Positions 1 to 10,799 of a stretch of DNA of 64,000 nucleotides are shown piece by piece. This stretch comes from Alligator mississippiensis. Lineage: Eukaryota; Chordata; Crocodylia; Alligatoridae. Position numbers and translations under genes: made by a program. The DNA is taken from NCBI RefSeq assembly GCF_030867095.1, contig NC_081826.1:58496001-58560000 (forward strand), in the 5' to 3' direction. How positions within the stretch are numbered: position 1 is the stretch's first letter; every line of letters begins with the position of its first letter. A model generated the notes under the pieces. That model was not told the origin of the DNA and did not search any database. It saw nothing but the letters and a program-made list of their open reading frames with translations.

Positions 1-59
1 TCCCTCCTAAGAGGAACAGAGGGTACAGGAGGTAAGCTGCCTGCCCGGAGCCCAGATGT

Positions 60-463
60 GAGACATCACAGCAAGGATTCCAGACTTGATAGGGTGCTTC
101 AACTTCTATCACATGGCCCTCATCCATGTGAGAATGAATGACACAGCCCAGAGTACTCCAGGCAGGCTCATGAGTGACTGCATGGCACTGGGAGCCAGGC
201 TCAGAGGATCAACGGCACAGGTGGTCTTCTCATCCATCCTACTGGTCAGCAGTCGAGGACAGCACCACTGTAATTGCGTTAGAGAGGTCAACTCACAGCT
301 TCAGAGCAGGTGCCATCATGCGGGGTTTGTATTCCTTGACCATGACCTGCACTTGCAGGATAAGGCCTTGTTCAGGCAAGATGGGCTACAGCTCTCTCCA
401 AGAGGTAACAGTCTGTTCTCTTACAGGTTGGCTGATCTCCTACCCTGGGCTTTAAACTAGGTT
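60..463 (+). pseudogene. CR1 ORF1 C-terminal esterase-like domain
   Basis: The reading frame ending at 460 resembles the C-terminal SGNH/esterase-like domain of CR1 ORF1. Visible landmarks are HVRMNDTAQ (the family's HVGTND block), a central QVVFSSILLV strand, GFVFLDHD, then a DGLQLSPRG block carrying the usual DGxHL position, and the terminal ALN before the stop. The expected catalytic His in DGxHL reads Gln here, so the enzyme is probably dead. In CR1 elements this protein is thought to assist the ribonucleoprotein during retrotransposition. The start lies outside the window. Confidence 0.75.
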
Positions 464-599
464 CATCTGGGGACAGGGCTGTTGACAACAGGGAGAGGCC
501 AGGAATGATGAACCTCAAGTCAGGCACTGGAACAGTCCATGTAAGTACCAATGTCCCCACTAAGCATCAGAATGAGGAAGTAGCAAGGGCACCTATTGC

Positions 600-1680
600 A
601 GGGCTTGATGCCTCTATACTAATGCTAGGAGCATGGGGAACAAGCAGGAGGAACTTGCACTCCTGCTTGCAAATAAGGAATTTGACCTGGTTGGGCTAAC
701 AGAAACTTGATGGGATCCTACCCATGACTGGGCAGGGGACATTGTGGGCTATAGGCTGTACAGACAGAACAGAGTAGGAAAAAAAAAGTGGGGGGCGGGG
801 CATTGCTCTCTATGTTAAGGAGCAATATACATCTTCCGTAGTTAATTTGGGCCAGGAAGAAGGGCAAATTGAGGTACTATGGGTCAGGTTACAGGGGGGT
901 CAGAGTGAAAGGGACTTGGTAGTGGGGGTCTACTACAGACCCCCATTCCAGGGGGACAAGTTAGACCTCGAGTTCAAGGCAGCTCTTAGAGGCAGTTCGC
1001 TCAAAGGACCTGGTGGTTATGGATGACTTTAACTTCCCAGACATCTGCTGGAAGAAACAGGCAGCCAGGTCTGCCCATTCACAAAAGTTTCTAATCTCCG
1101 TACAGGACCCTCACCTATAGCAGGAGGTATGTGTTCCCACTAGGGGAAATGCCTTATTAGACTTGGTACTGGCCACAGGGGACAACTTGGTGGGGGATCT
1201 GCAGGTGCAAGGTAACCTAGGGGATAGTGACCACCTATTGATAGGGTTCACTATCTGGAGAAAGGTGGGGAAAATAACTAGGAGGGTGGAAGTAATAGAC
1301 TTCAGGAAGGCCAACTTCAACAAGCTCAGGAAATTAGTTAGGGAGGGACTGACTGGTAAAAGCCTTGGAGAGACAGGAGTCCAGGATGGGTGGGCATTTC
1401 TCAAGGGACTAATCCTGCAGGCACAGAAAAGGACCATCCCAGTACACATAAAAGGGGGCAAAAAAAGCAAAGAAACCCTCTTGGTTGAGCAGGGAAATCC
1501 AGGAGAGCCTGGAAGGTGAAAAAAAAGAGGCCTACAGGCTGTGGAAGCAGGGGGCTGCCACCAAGGAGAAGTATACCTGCTTGGCTCGAGCTTACAGGGA
1601 AACAGTGAGGAGAGCCAAAGCAGAAATGGAGCTTAGGCTGGCAGCAGAAGTTAAGGATAACAAAAAGTCATTCCATTAAG
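600..1680 (+). pseudogene. CR1 ORF2 endonuclease domain, frame-broken
   Basis: Across shifting frames, this stretch encodes an apurinic-type endonuclease of CR1 ORF2. It starts with the block around ARSMGNKQEEL and LVGLTETWWDP, continues with a glycine-rich GG-x-ALYV-like block near 790-830, and then VVGVYYRPP near 920-950. The later part (1163-1519) carries the linker DFRKANFNKLRKLV and the Lys/Arg-rich region ahead of the reverse transcriptase. Several stops and frame changes interrupt it. The enzyme would nick target DNA to prime reverse transcription; this copy cannot. Confidence 0.8.
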
Positions 1681-3467
1681 TACATAGGAAGCAAAAAGAA
1701 GGTGCAGGGTAACTTAGGGCCCCTTCAGGATGAACTAGGGCAACTGGTAACAGATTGGATGGCCAAAGTGGAGCTTCTAAATGATTTCTTTGCATCCGTG
1801 TTCCTGGACATAAATACAAATACGCATCCCATTGGGACCTTAGGTAAGCCCAGTATAGATACCAACCCACCAACTGTTCATGCTGACCTAGTGAAGGGGC
1901 ACCAGGAAGGGTTGAATGTATTTAAGTCAACAGGTCCTGATGATCTTCATCCTAGGGTACTTAGGAAATTAGGTGGAGTCATAGCGGAGCTGCTGGCACA
2001 CCTGTTTGAGCACTCATGGCACTCAGGACAGGTCCCGGAGGATTGGAAAAGGGCCAATGTGGTCCCTATTTTCAAGAAGGGGAGTAAGGAGGAACTGGGT
2101 AACTATAGCCCAGTTAGTCTCACCTCTATCCTTGGCAAAACTGTTGAGAAAATTATTAAGGATCATATTTGTGGGGAACCAGCAGATAAAATGATGCTAA
2201 AGGGCAATCAGCATGGGTTCATAGCAGGCAGATCCTGCCTGACTAACCTGGTTTCATTTTACAACTGGATCACAAAATGCTTGGATGAAGGAATAGAGGT
2301 AGATGTTATTTACTTAGATTTTAAAAAGGTCTTTGACACAGTGTCACACCCAATTCTTATAAGTAAACTAAACAATTGCAATGTGTCGCTGCCGTGCACT
2401 GCAGCAGGGGGGTCGGGACCTTAGAAGCCGTCAGGCGGGTACTTGTGACGCTTGGAGTGGAATTAATTAGGCAGACGCTTATCAGTTGCAAAGCAAGATT
2501 GTTTACTCATGCCGTCAAGGTGGTGAATAGCGGAGGTCAGAGATACTTGGTTAGTTACAGCTTAGGGTTCGTAGGTCGGTCTGCATAAGAGTTCGGTGGT
2601 CAGGCAGAAAAGGTCGGGCCGGCAGGTCGTTGATTTACGTCTGAGATTGGGTCGAGATGGGGGAAACTGACAAGTGATCAATTTGTCAGTTACTCTGACG
2701 CATACGTTCAGAGGTCTCCAAGGTGTGTGTGCGGAGGTCTCCGACTTCATGGAAGTGAAGACGGGTTTTATTTGTATAATAGCCAATTGCTTTTCGCCAC
2801 GTCATAAATTTAATTAGAATCGCCAATTATCTAGCGGTTTTCATTAGGGTGTTATGATAGGGCTACTCCTCTTTTTACTCTGACCAGTTATAATGATTTA
2901 TGTAAAGCACAGAAGGCTAAGTTTTATCTCTGTTAGTGGTGCAACAATAAATTTCTTTTTGACATGCGCAGCAAAAAGGCGATTACTGGCAAAAACTTTT
3001 GTTAACCCTTAGTTAACTTAATGCAGAGTAAGGATGTTTTTGAACGATCTCTTGCTAGTGAGATGGGCACTACTAATTGGGTTGTGACACAGTGTAGATT
3101 ATTACACAGTCCAGTGGGTAGAAAATTAGCTTATGGGATGCACCCAGAGAGTGGTGGTGGACAGGTCGGTTTCTACCTGGAGAAATGTAGGCAGCGGAGT
3201 CCCCCAAGGCTCTGTCCTGGGACTGGCACTATTCAATATCTTCATTAGTGACTTGGATGAGGGAGTAGAAAGCACCCTGTCCAAGTTTGCTGATGGCACC
3301 AAACTATGGGGGGAGGTACACAAACTAGATGGCAGGGAGTAAATCCAGGCTGATTTAGACAGGCTGGGGAAATGGGCCAAACAGAATAGGATGCAGATTA
3401 ACAAGGATAAGTGTCATGTGTTGCACCTGAGGAGGAAGAATCATCAACACTCCTGTAGCCTGAGAGG
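1681..3467 (+). pseudogene. CR1 ORF2 reverse transcriptase, split and mutated
   Basis: Reverse transcriptase blocks appear in order: an FKSTGPDDLHPRVL block near 1920, [20 protein letters not shown] near 2025, then [17 protein letters not shown] and YLDFKKVFDTVSHP near 2310-2350. After the solo LTR come [11 protein letters not shown] and [12 protein letters not shown] near 3200-3310. The catalytic FADD box reads FADG, so the second active-site aspartate is lost. The N-terminal part (1702-2383) is open for about 230 residues. The C-terminal end of the protein lies beyond the second insertion at 6872-7255. Confidence 0.88.
2384..3089 (-). mobile_element. Solo LTR (706 bp) inside the CR1 reverse transcriptase
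   Basis: A TG...CA segment begins TGTCGCTGCC and ends TTGTGACA on the plus strand. It is flanked by CAATG (2379-2383) and CAGTG (3090-3094), a 5-bp target duplication with one change. Excising it restores the CR1 codons across the junction. Internal blocks around 2430-2520 resemble the LTRs of the element at 3468-6866: a GGGTACTTG block, an AATTAGGCA-type block and a GTTTACT block. It is therefore probably a related family, read from the minus strand. No internal retroviral sequence is left, as expected after LTR-LTR recombination. Confidence 0.82.
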
Positions 3468-4050
3468 TGTGGGTGACCGAGCTTGGGATCCGGGAAGGGG
3501 TCGGCTGGGTTGTGGCCACAAACCCAGAACGAACAGATGGGTACTTGCGACCGCTGGAGTAGAATTAGGCACAAACGCGTACTGGTTCAAACAAAGATGG
3601 CTTTACTTACACTGTCACGATGTACAGCGTAGGAAGAAAGTTACAGACTTCAAACTTCTGTTCCTATCAAACCGAGGAGCTCTTGTAAGACGAGATATCA
3701 TTAAACCGGGTCTGAACTCGAGCATGCAGAACACGGTGGGTACGTCGGGGGGTCGTCGACGGGGAGTCATCGCGGGTGATCAGACCGCCAGGTTCCACTC
3801 CAAGACGAGCACGGAGTTCTCCAACCTGGGCGGAAACAACTCCAACCCTTTATACAGCTAGTGAGCCAATTGCCAGCCACCACATAGGAATAATTTGAAA
3901 ACGGCCAATTAGAGTATGCACATTTGCATATGAGCAGCGGGAACTTTTCCACGCCGGGGCTCTCCACCGTGCCGAGAATTCCCCTGTCTCACCGTGCCTT
4001 GTGCTAGAAAGTTCCACTGTACCGAGGCACTCAACTAATCACTTCTGACA
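3468..4050 (-). repeat. 3' LTR of the gag-only element
   Basis: This is the downstream LTR on the minus strand. On the plus strand it starts TGTGGGTGAC and ends ACTTCTGACA, and it is 583 bp long like its partner. A minus-strand TATAAA lies at 3854-3849. The CCAAT motifs upstream of it and the ATTTGCAT octamer at 3922-3929 are shared with the other LTR. Confidence 0.88.
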
Positions 4051-4061
4051 TGCCCCCTTGC
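4051..4061 (-). promoter_or_regulatory. Polypurine tract
   Basis: Directly upstream of the 3' LTR on the minus strand the sequence reads CAAGGGGGCA, a purine run in the position expected for the plus-strand DNA primer of a retroelement. Confidence 0.65.
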
Positions 4062-4582
4062 CGATGGTACAGCTGGAATTTGAAGCACATGCACGCCGTC
4101 TAACTTGTCACTCCTCTCAGGGAACCGGTTATATACAAAAACATACAATACAAAAAGTTCATCTTCAACGGATCGAATCAGATAGTAACCAATACAAAAT
4201 AAACACACATAAGTACATTGGTAACAAAAAGTTCAATCACAAGGAGTTCAATAGGTGTCATGGCAAAGTCACACGTCAGACCTCTGCATCTTCTCTTCCT
4301 CTCTCTGGGTCCACCTCTGACACGTATCTCGAACCTTGGACAAAAAAAACTGCAAAGAAAGAATTCTTTGAACAATTAATTAACTTATATTACACTATTT
4401 ATACAGAGTCGCGCGCGTAACAGGACAGCTAATCAAATCCCCTTCACGGCTTCCCACTCTCTCCCAAGCACACGATACAAGTGCTCGGACATGATTCAGC
4501 TCTGAACGATTCTCGCACACCCACAGATGCACCGTCACGAATGACGATCCACACGCGGATGCTGCGTGATTTTGTCCATGCT

Positions 4583-5416
4583 TCAGTGAGATGAGGAAGT
4601 CCCAGACTCGTCGTCTGGCTCCCCCAAACACTGGAATCCTAGTTCATAGGCCAGTTGCCATTGGCCCTCGTCTCCCAGGATCCGTAGCTGTCGCTTCGAG
4701 AGCCTAGAACGTTGCAGAAGGAATCCAAACATGATCCTCTCCTCTGGCGTTCTTTGTGGTCGTTGCCATACTCGTTCCGAGTCGCTTGAAGTTCCTGTGT
4801 CTGACTTCATGAAAGCCTGTAACCGCGGAAGCTGTCGTAGAAGATTACATGCAGGTTGACCAGCTAACGGGTTGAGGAGGATTCAAAGGATGGTGGTGTT
4901 CCTTCCTCCATAAACCTCAACACAGGCTTCTACGCCATTGAAAGTCACTGGAACAGTCCCGGGGTTTCGCAGGTGGTGGTGAGGCCACGGTCCTCGCTGC
5001 TGGGGCAGTGTTAGTCCCAGTGCATGCGCTCGGGAGTTCCAGGAACCGTATGAGCTTCCTATTATCGCCAGTAGAATCTGTTCTGCGTTGACTCTCGACG
5101 GGCGACCATCGTGCCATACGTGGGATTTGTAATCGACCTGACCCGCGACAAGCGCTGGAAGAGGAATGGGCCAGTGAACATTACACGTCACTAGGTCCAC
5201 ATCGGTGGTGTGTCCTCCACTCCACGAGGCTTGTCGGGTTAGGAAACTAGCCTCTTCTAAATCTAGCAGGTCGGATCCGAATTCTATGACCAGACGTCCT
5301 AGCCATATAGCCAAGGTCTCATCAGGCTTTATCTTTGACCCTCTACACAATTCCTGTAGCTCAGTCCAAGTACAGGTGCGATAGGTGGTGCGGACTGCAT
5401 CCTGCACATTAATCAC
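4583..5416 (-). pseudogene. Gag-like frame, second part (two open segments)
   Basis: A 177-residue frame (5416-4883) overlaps the end of the first gag-like frame by 8 nt, shifted by +1. A further 75-residue segment in the same frame follows at 4810-4583 after one or more stops. Early residues include the block TWTELQELCRGSKIKPDET followed by AIWLGRLV. Its Trp-Thr-Glu-Leu start and downstream Trp-Leu-x-Arg-Leu spacing remind me of capsid-region sequence in sauropsid ERV-L-type gag. No CCHC knuckle is visible. An indel between the two frames, rather than programmed frameshifting, is the simpler explanation. Confidence 0.5.
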
Positions 5417-6260
5417 GCAGGTGCTTGCTGCTGCAGGACACGCTGCTGTCAGAGCTGTTGCTGCATCTGGTAGGAGGGGCGGATGTAACCCTCCACTCCC
5501 CGTGGTAAGGAGGCGGGGCTGCCAGGAGCAAAGTCATTTCGGAGGGAGGGGTTGCTGGGCAGATTCCCGCCGATTCTCCCAAAGCTCCGCCCTTCTCTTC
5601 CGGTTTCTCCGGGCAGCTCGCTCCTTCCTCGGCGCCATCTTGGAGTGGCGTCGACTCAGGGCTTTTCTCTACTGCTGCTTCTTTACCCTCCTGCACGGCC
5701 GCGAGCAGTCGGGCTTCCAAATCTGCATTCTTCCGCAGCAGAGTTGTTACGGCGCGGAACAGCACATTTAACATTTTCCCCTTATCTCTCGGGCCTGTCT
5801 CAGTGCGGTCCCTCAACCCAAACGCCAGCGGGGGACTGAACCAGTCAGTCGTCGTCGGTTCTCCACCCTCCCGCACGAGTCGCATGCAGCGGGCAAACTC
5901 CTGGCTGAGGGTCGGGCTCACTTCGCTCGACTCGAATCTGGCGAAGGGCACGGTGCTCCCTTCCTCCCGGGGCTTAAACAAGACCCGCTCACTGCCCATC
6001 ACACACCCGAATGCTTCGGGGTGCAGATGTGCCTCCCATTCTTCCGAGTCTTCTTCTTCCCCTTTCAGCGAAAGATAGCCACTGATAAACCTTCCACCTA
6101 TTCCGCCCGCCTGGTGATAGGCGCCTAGCTCCACGGCGTTCGACACGTGGCGTCTCCCACTACACCAGGGACAGCTTCTAACTAACTCTAACTCCATCAG
6201 GTCTTCCCCAAATCCCGATCCCGATCCCGATCCTGAGCTTGTTAATCCTGATCCTGTCAC
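5409..6260 (-). pseudogene. Gag-like polyprotein, N-terminal part
   Basis: A 283-residue open frame starts 23 nt inside the 5' LTR, where a leader or gag would begin. The first codon of the open stretch is GTG. An in-frame TGA lies just upstream, and the first in-frame ATG falls about 21 codons in, so the real start is uncertain. It opens with a Gly-Ser dipeptide run encoded by an ATCCCG repeat, then has acidic and proline-rich stretches and a Lys/Glu helix-like segment (about residues 160-190). No zinc knuckle, protease or capsid motif could be named. The assignment as gag rests on position and on the frame that follows, so it is moderate. Confidence 0.55.
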
Positions 6261-6265
6261 TGGGG

Positions 6266-6283
6266 ATCCTGTTCATGATGCCA
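6266..6283 (-). promoter_or_regulatory. Primer binding site, tRNA-Ser-like
   Basis: Immediately inside the 5' LTR the minus strand reads TGGCATCATGAACAGGAT, beginning with the TGG expected to pair with a tRNA CCA end. Compared from memory with vertebrate tRNA 3' ends, serine isoacceptors fit best (TGGC...CAGGAT shared, remaining differences mostly transitions). The tRNA identity is tentative. Confidence 0.55.
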
Positions 6284-6866
6284 TGTGGGTGACTGAGCTT
6301 GGGATCCGGGAAGGGGTAGGCTGGGTTGTGGCCACAAACCCAGAATGAACAGATGGGTACTTGCGACCGCTGGAGTAGAATTAGGCACAAACGCGTACTG
6401 GTTCAAACAAAGATGGCTTTACTTACACTGTCACGATGTACGGTGTAGGAAGAAAGTTACAGACTTCAAGCTTCTGTTCCTATCAAACCGAGGAGCTCTT
6501 GTAAGACGAGATATCTTTAAACTGGGTCTGAACTCGAGCATGCAGAACACGGGGGGTACGTTGGGGGGTCGTCGACGGGGAGTCGTCGCGGGTGATCAGA
6601 CCACCAGGTTCCACTCTGAGACAAGCACGGAGTTCTCCAACCTGGGCAGAAATGACTCCAACCCTTTATATGGCTAGTGAGCCAATTGCCAGCTGCCACG
6701 TAGGAATAATTTGAAAACAGCCAATTAGAGTATGCGCATTTGCATATGAGCAGCGGAAACTTTTCCACGCCGGGGCTCTCCACCGTGCCGAGACTTCCCC
6801 TGTCTCACCATGCCTTGTGCTAGAAAGTTCCACTGTACCGAGGCACTCAACTAATCACTTCTGACA
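6284..6866 (-). repeat. 5' LTR (promoter LTR) of the gag-only element
   Basis: This is the upstream LTR on the minus strand, with the same TG...CA ends as its partner. Core promoter parts are visible. TATAAA is read on the minus strand at 6670-6665, two CCAAT motifs (written on the plus strand) lie at 6682-6686 and 6721-6725, and an octamer ATTTGCAT lies at 6738-6745. Further downstream on the minus strand an AGTAAA-type element could be the polyadenylation signal, since no AATAAA is seen nearby. Confidence 0.86.
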
Positions 6867-6871
6867 AGAGG

Positions 6872-7255
6872 TACCATTCTAAGTAGCACAATTCCAGAAA
6901 GGGATCTCGGAGTTGTAGTCAACTCCAGAATGAACATGTGTCACCAGTGTAATGAGGTAATAAGTAAAGCTAACCACACCCTTTCTTGCATAAGTAGGTG
7001 CATTACAAACAGGTCTAGGGAGGTTATACTTCCCCTCTATGTGGCATTGATCAGGCCACAGCTGGAATACTATGTCCAGTTTTGGGTACAGCACTTCAGG
7101 AGGGGTGTGGATGGCCTGGAGAGGGTTCAAAGGAGGGCTACTCATCTGGTTAAGGCCAATTGCGAGACCAGAACCTCTTCAGCCTCCACAAGGAGGCTGA
7201 GAGGTGATCTCGTGGCCACCTACAAACTCATCAGGGGAGCCCGCAAGAAATAGGG
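6872..7255 (+). pseudogene. CR1 ORF2 C-terminal region, after the LTR-element insertion
   Basis: The CR1 frame resumes directly after the AGAGG duplication with an ERDLGVVVNSRMNM block. It runs through [40 protein letters not shown] and RRLRGDLVATYKLIRG. These are the conserved thumb/C-terminal blocks of CR1 ORF2. Alignment to other copies in the window suggests missing codons around 7155-7180. The 3' untranslated end follows to 7521. Confidence 0.88.
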
Positions 7256-7521
7256 GATACAATGTTTACCAGGGTGCCTGTTGGGGTAACTAGAAATAAT
7301 GGCTACAAAACTAGAATTCAGACTGGACATCAGGAAAAAATTCTTTACAGTGGGGGTTGCCAAAACATGCTGTCCCCTTGCTTGGAGGTATTTAAAAGGA
7401 GATTGGACAGACACCTGGCTGTGGTCATCTGACCCCAGCACTCATTCCTGCCCAGGGCAAGGGGTCAGACTCAATGATCTAATAGGTCCCTTCCGACCCT
7501 AACATCTATGAAACTATGAAC

Positions 7522-10500
7522 CAGGAAAAGTATCCGCCCTCCTAGAACTGCAGGTTGGCTTCAGTTGGGGGGAGAGGGCGCCTACACACTGAAAATAATT
7601 GTTATGATGCCTGCAGACTAGTATTTGCCATCCTGAGATCAGGCACCCACTTACTACTTTTAACAGCAAATAAAACCATGCTCAGCAGCCCACATAAGGC
7701 AGGTAATCCGTTATTAATTTTGTGCAGTAACCCATTACCCAGAACCCTGAACTGGGGAAACAGGATACACCTTTCGCCAGCACAGGTCATTTTTATTCCA
7801 TTGAGTAGTTTCACAACACTACTCACAGCATTAACCCCAAGTTAGGTGACCAGTTTTCAATAACATGCTTCACTGTGTGATATTTCTATAACAGTGCTGA
7901 GAGGGTCAGGGTACACCGCACGCTGCATTATCCCCAGTAATGGAGAATGGAGCACATACAACACACACACTGATCAATCTCCAAAACAGCCTGGGATCAC
8001 CCTGATCTGCAACCCCCCACCCCCCTGCCCCAATACAACCTGGGACCCTTTGGACACCCACCACACCAAGCAAAATAGGAGACAACAACCACAGATCAGT
8101 TTCTTTGAATTCTTTGTTTAATAAAATAATAATAAGAGGTCAGCAGAAGATTGATTCATGTCGGGCTCTGCAACTACACCTGATGTCCTAAAACATTCAT
8201 TACACACAAATATCTGCAATATGTAGCACCACTTGTTGAACAAAGTTACTATACAAAAATTGTAGCAACACTTGATGGACAAAGGGGCTCACTGCACATC
8301 ATTCAGTGAATTACCACATATGTGAAAGATTAATGGCTGCACCATTCCAACTTGCATCATTGTAAACTAAACTGGATTGGGATGGGGTTTAGTTTATGAC
8401 AACACAACTCATTTAAATCACCAAAAACTCACGTATATGTATAGTGAGATGGCATTAAGCCACACAAAAGGGCAATTTTTGTCATGTGTACAAGTGCACC
8501 ACATCATGTGTACAAGCACCCAGGGCTTTTGATAGGGGTGCACTGATGTTCCTCCTCATGCTTCAAAAACCCAGAGATCCCTGACTAGAAGGCCTTGCTT
8601 TTCTGCTGAGGGTCAGGCAAGTCACCAAATTTGGAATTAGGAAAGAATTTCTTCTAGGTAGAGCATGGGGAAGTCTGTTTTCCTCTCAGTGTGAGGCATG
8701 GTCCTTTCCACGCTCTTCTGAGCATATAATAACCAATCACTTTCCGGTCACTACAGTGGCAGGTAGTGCCCTTCTCTCCCCTGCTTTTACCTAGGGCATA
8801 TTATAGGGTGTTCTTGATGTTTCAGGTTTTGTGCCTTGTGGTTCAGTGCAAGGCTTTTCAAGTGGCAATTGTGAGGGTTCCTTCAGTTAACAGTTGCCTG
8901 TGGGTACCAGCCTGTGGACCAGACTGTGGCCCTGGAAGCTCTTCCAGTCCTATATTCCTATTCTAGAATGCTGTAGCACAGACAAGATTTATTCTGAAGA
9001 ATGTTATTTAACAAGTCCTTACCTCAAAAAGGTTTTATTTGAATGATATAAATATGACATTTACGGTTTTTGGCTTTGCATTAAAAGAATACATCAAAAT
9101 TAGTTCAATGTTTCTGTGTTACTGTGGAACACCTCACCATGCCAAAGATCTTGTTGAAAAAAAAGTTGCAGTCTCTCTGTAAGGACCCAATGGTCACCTT
9201 TTAAACTTGCCTGCCATGCATTAGATGGAAAAAGAAAAAAGAACCAAAGAAAGATGTAACCTTTGGAGGAAGACTGGATGATCACTCCTGCAACTTAGTT
9301 GGCTGTCTCCTCTTTGCAGGACTCCACCATCCCCATGCCCTGCCCTTACCATTCCAGATGTCTTAACGTAGATGTTATTTTCATATTTCTCCACCTCGTT
9401 ACTCCTCCCTCCTGAGGGGTTATATGCCTGTGGATAACTATCTTTTAAGTCCTAGGAAGTAGGTCCTGGGGTTTCCTATTAAGCCCCCCATGGCCCTAAG
9501 CCATAAATACAAAGTCTCAGATCCCTTGACATGGGAGGGTGCCCCGTATTCCCAGAACTCACTCTCTCTCCATCTCCATTTTCTTCTTGCTCTAGGTACT
9601 CTGAATGGAAACTACACACTCGCTGTCCCCGATTCCAGTCAGCTTCCATGGGTCACCCCTTCCTCATACCTTGTCTCACTTAAGTCTGTCTCAGTTATAG
9701 TTCTCCATGGTCTCTAGTCAAAAAAGTCAAACATCACTTCTCCATGCAGACATGAGTCTTTATTCATGCTGCTCCCCTCTCCAGGGAACTAACCGCTGGT
9801 CCATCCCAGCTTTAACTTCCAGAAAGATCAGCCGGGCAGCCTGGTGCAGCCTCCAATTCACTGCTCCACCAGCTTCTCCAGCTGGTTCTTTTAATTAGCA
9901 TCCAGGATCTTCTGCCCAGCTCTGCCTCTGTCCAGTCCTGCCACCGCGGTAAGTTTTTCTTCCCCCACTGCTCTTTGGGTTTCTTATGACACTCACTGCC
10001 CTGTCACAGTTACAAATATCAGAATTTCTGTTATGCATTTCTTGGCAGCTACAAAGTGAAGAACAAAAATAACAATTTTCCTGTACTTTATTTTCATCCT
10101 AAAATAAAATTATGCACATTTTAAAGTAAGAAAAAAATGGAGGACTGCAATGGATTGAGTATATTAACTTCTACAAATAGAGGTTGGTCCTTCCACAAAA
10201 TTAATTGAGTTGGAATAACTGACTTCTATAATCAGTAAGGCATTGTGCATGAATCAGCCATTTTGTTCCATAAGCATTGCTAGCCTGAGACCTAATATAA
10301 TTTATTTCCTCCAGTGAAACCTTCCTTATCTTGGACAGTGTTCCAGAACAGAACCTCACTCTTCTTTTCCTATGTGCTGTCTCCCTTTCCACTAGAAGTT
10401 TTCCTGTCCCCAGCTACAACTCTCCCTTCCCAATGGAGTTCCCCAAAGACTGGAGAATGTGTCAATTCGTAATAGAGTCACTATGATTTTATTAAGCCCA

Positions 10501-10799
10501 TACTTGTTCCTGTCATGACAAGTCTGCTACTACACATGGCCTCAAAGGAATTTTGGAACAATGTCTTCTTGATCTTCTGAGATACTTGATACTCTGGACT
10601 ATTGTTCCTCTAATTCTCTTAGAGGCATTGTGACCTCACATGATCTCTAGAGAAGCAATAGCTAAATGTCACAATCTAGTATTTAAGTCCTCACCTACTA
10701 CATGCAGCGTTATTCCAACAAAGCTTTCTTATCCCAAAGAATACTGAAAGTCAAATAGTTCTTACTCCAAGATAATCTGGATTTCAAACTAATCACAGC
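7522..10799. other. Non-coding stretch; short local duplications only
   Basis: No gene was recognised. Near 8221-8290 a TGTAGCA(C/A)CACTTG...GGACAAAG unit occurs twice about 42 bp apart. Near 8480-8520 a CATGTGTACAAG motif occurs twice. Open frames here are short and show no family features. A short A-rich AATAAAATAATAATAA stretch lies near 8120-8135. Confidence 0.5.

Larger units (their letters stand above)
3468..6866 (-). mobile_element. Two-LTR endogenous retroelement with gag-like frames and no pol
   Basis: Two co-linear 583-bp LTRs flank 2,233 bp of internal DNA. A perfect 5-bp target duplication AGAGG sits at 3463-3467 and 6867-6871. On the minus strand the order is 5' LTR (6866-6284), primer site (6283-6266), gag-like frames (6260-4583), polypurine tract (4061-4051) and 3' LTR (4050-3468). 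No reverse transcriptase, integrase, protease or envelope motif is visible in the interior. By eye the LTRs differ at about 28 of 583 positions, mostly transitions, and no length change is visible. The 5-bp duplication and primer site suggest an ERV-L-like (class III) affinity; this is inference. Confidence 0.88.
1..7521 (+). mobile_element. Near full-length CR1 LINE, interrupted by two LTR insertions
   Basis: A CR1 non-LTR retrotransposon running from beyond the left edge to a CR1-type 3' end, with a GATCTAATAGGTCCCTTCC motif and a CTATGAAACTATGAA tail near 7480-7520. In order it holds the end of ORF1 (about 60-460), a spacer, then ORF2 endonuclease (about 600-1680), reverse transcriptase (about 1700-3467) and the C-terminal region (6872-7255). 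The element is broken at 2384-3089 by a solo LTR and at 3468-6866 by a two-LTR element. Removing those insertions with one copy of each 5-bp duplication restores continuous CR1 homology. Many frame breaks show it is an old, dead copy. Confidence 0.93.

Noticed and set aside
5385-6078. Plus-strand frames across the retroelement gag region
   Set aside because: Shadows of the minus-strand gag-like frames; element orientation is fixed by primer site, polypurine tract and TATA.
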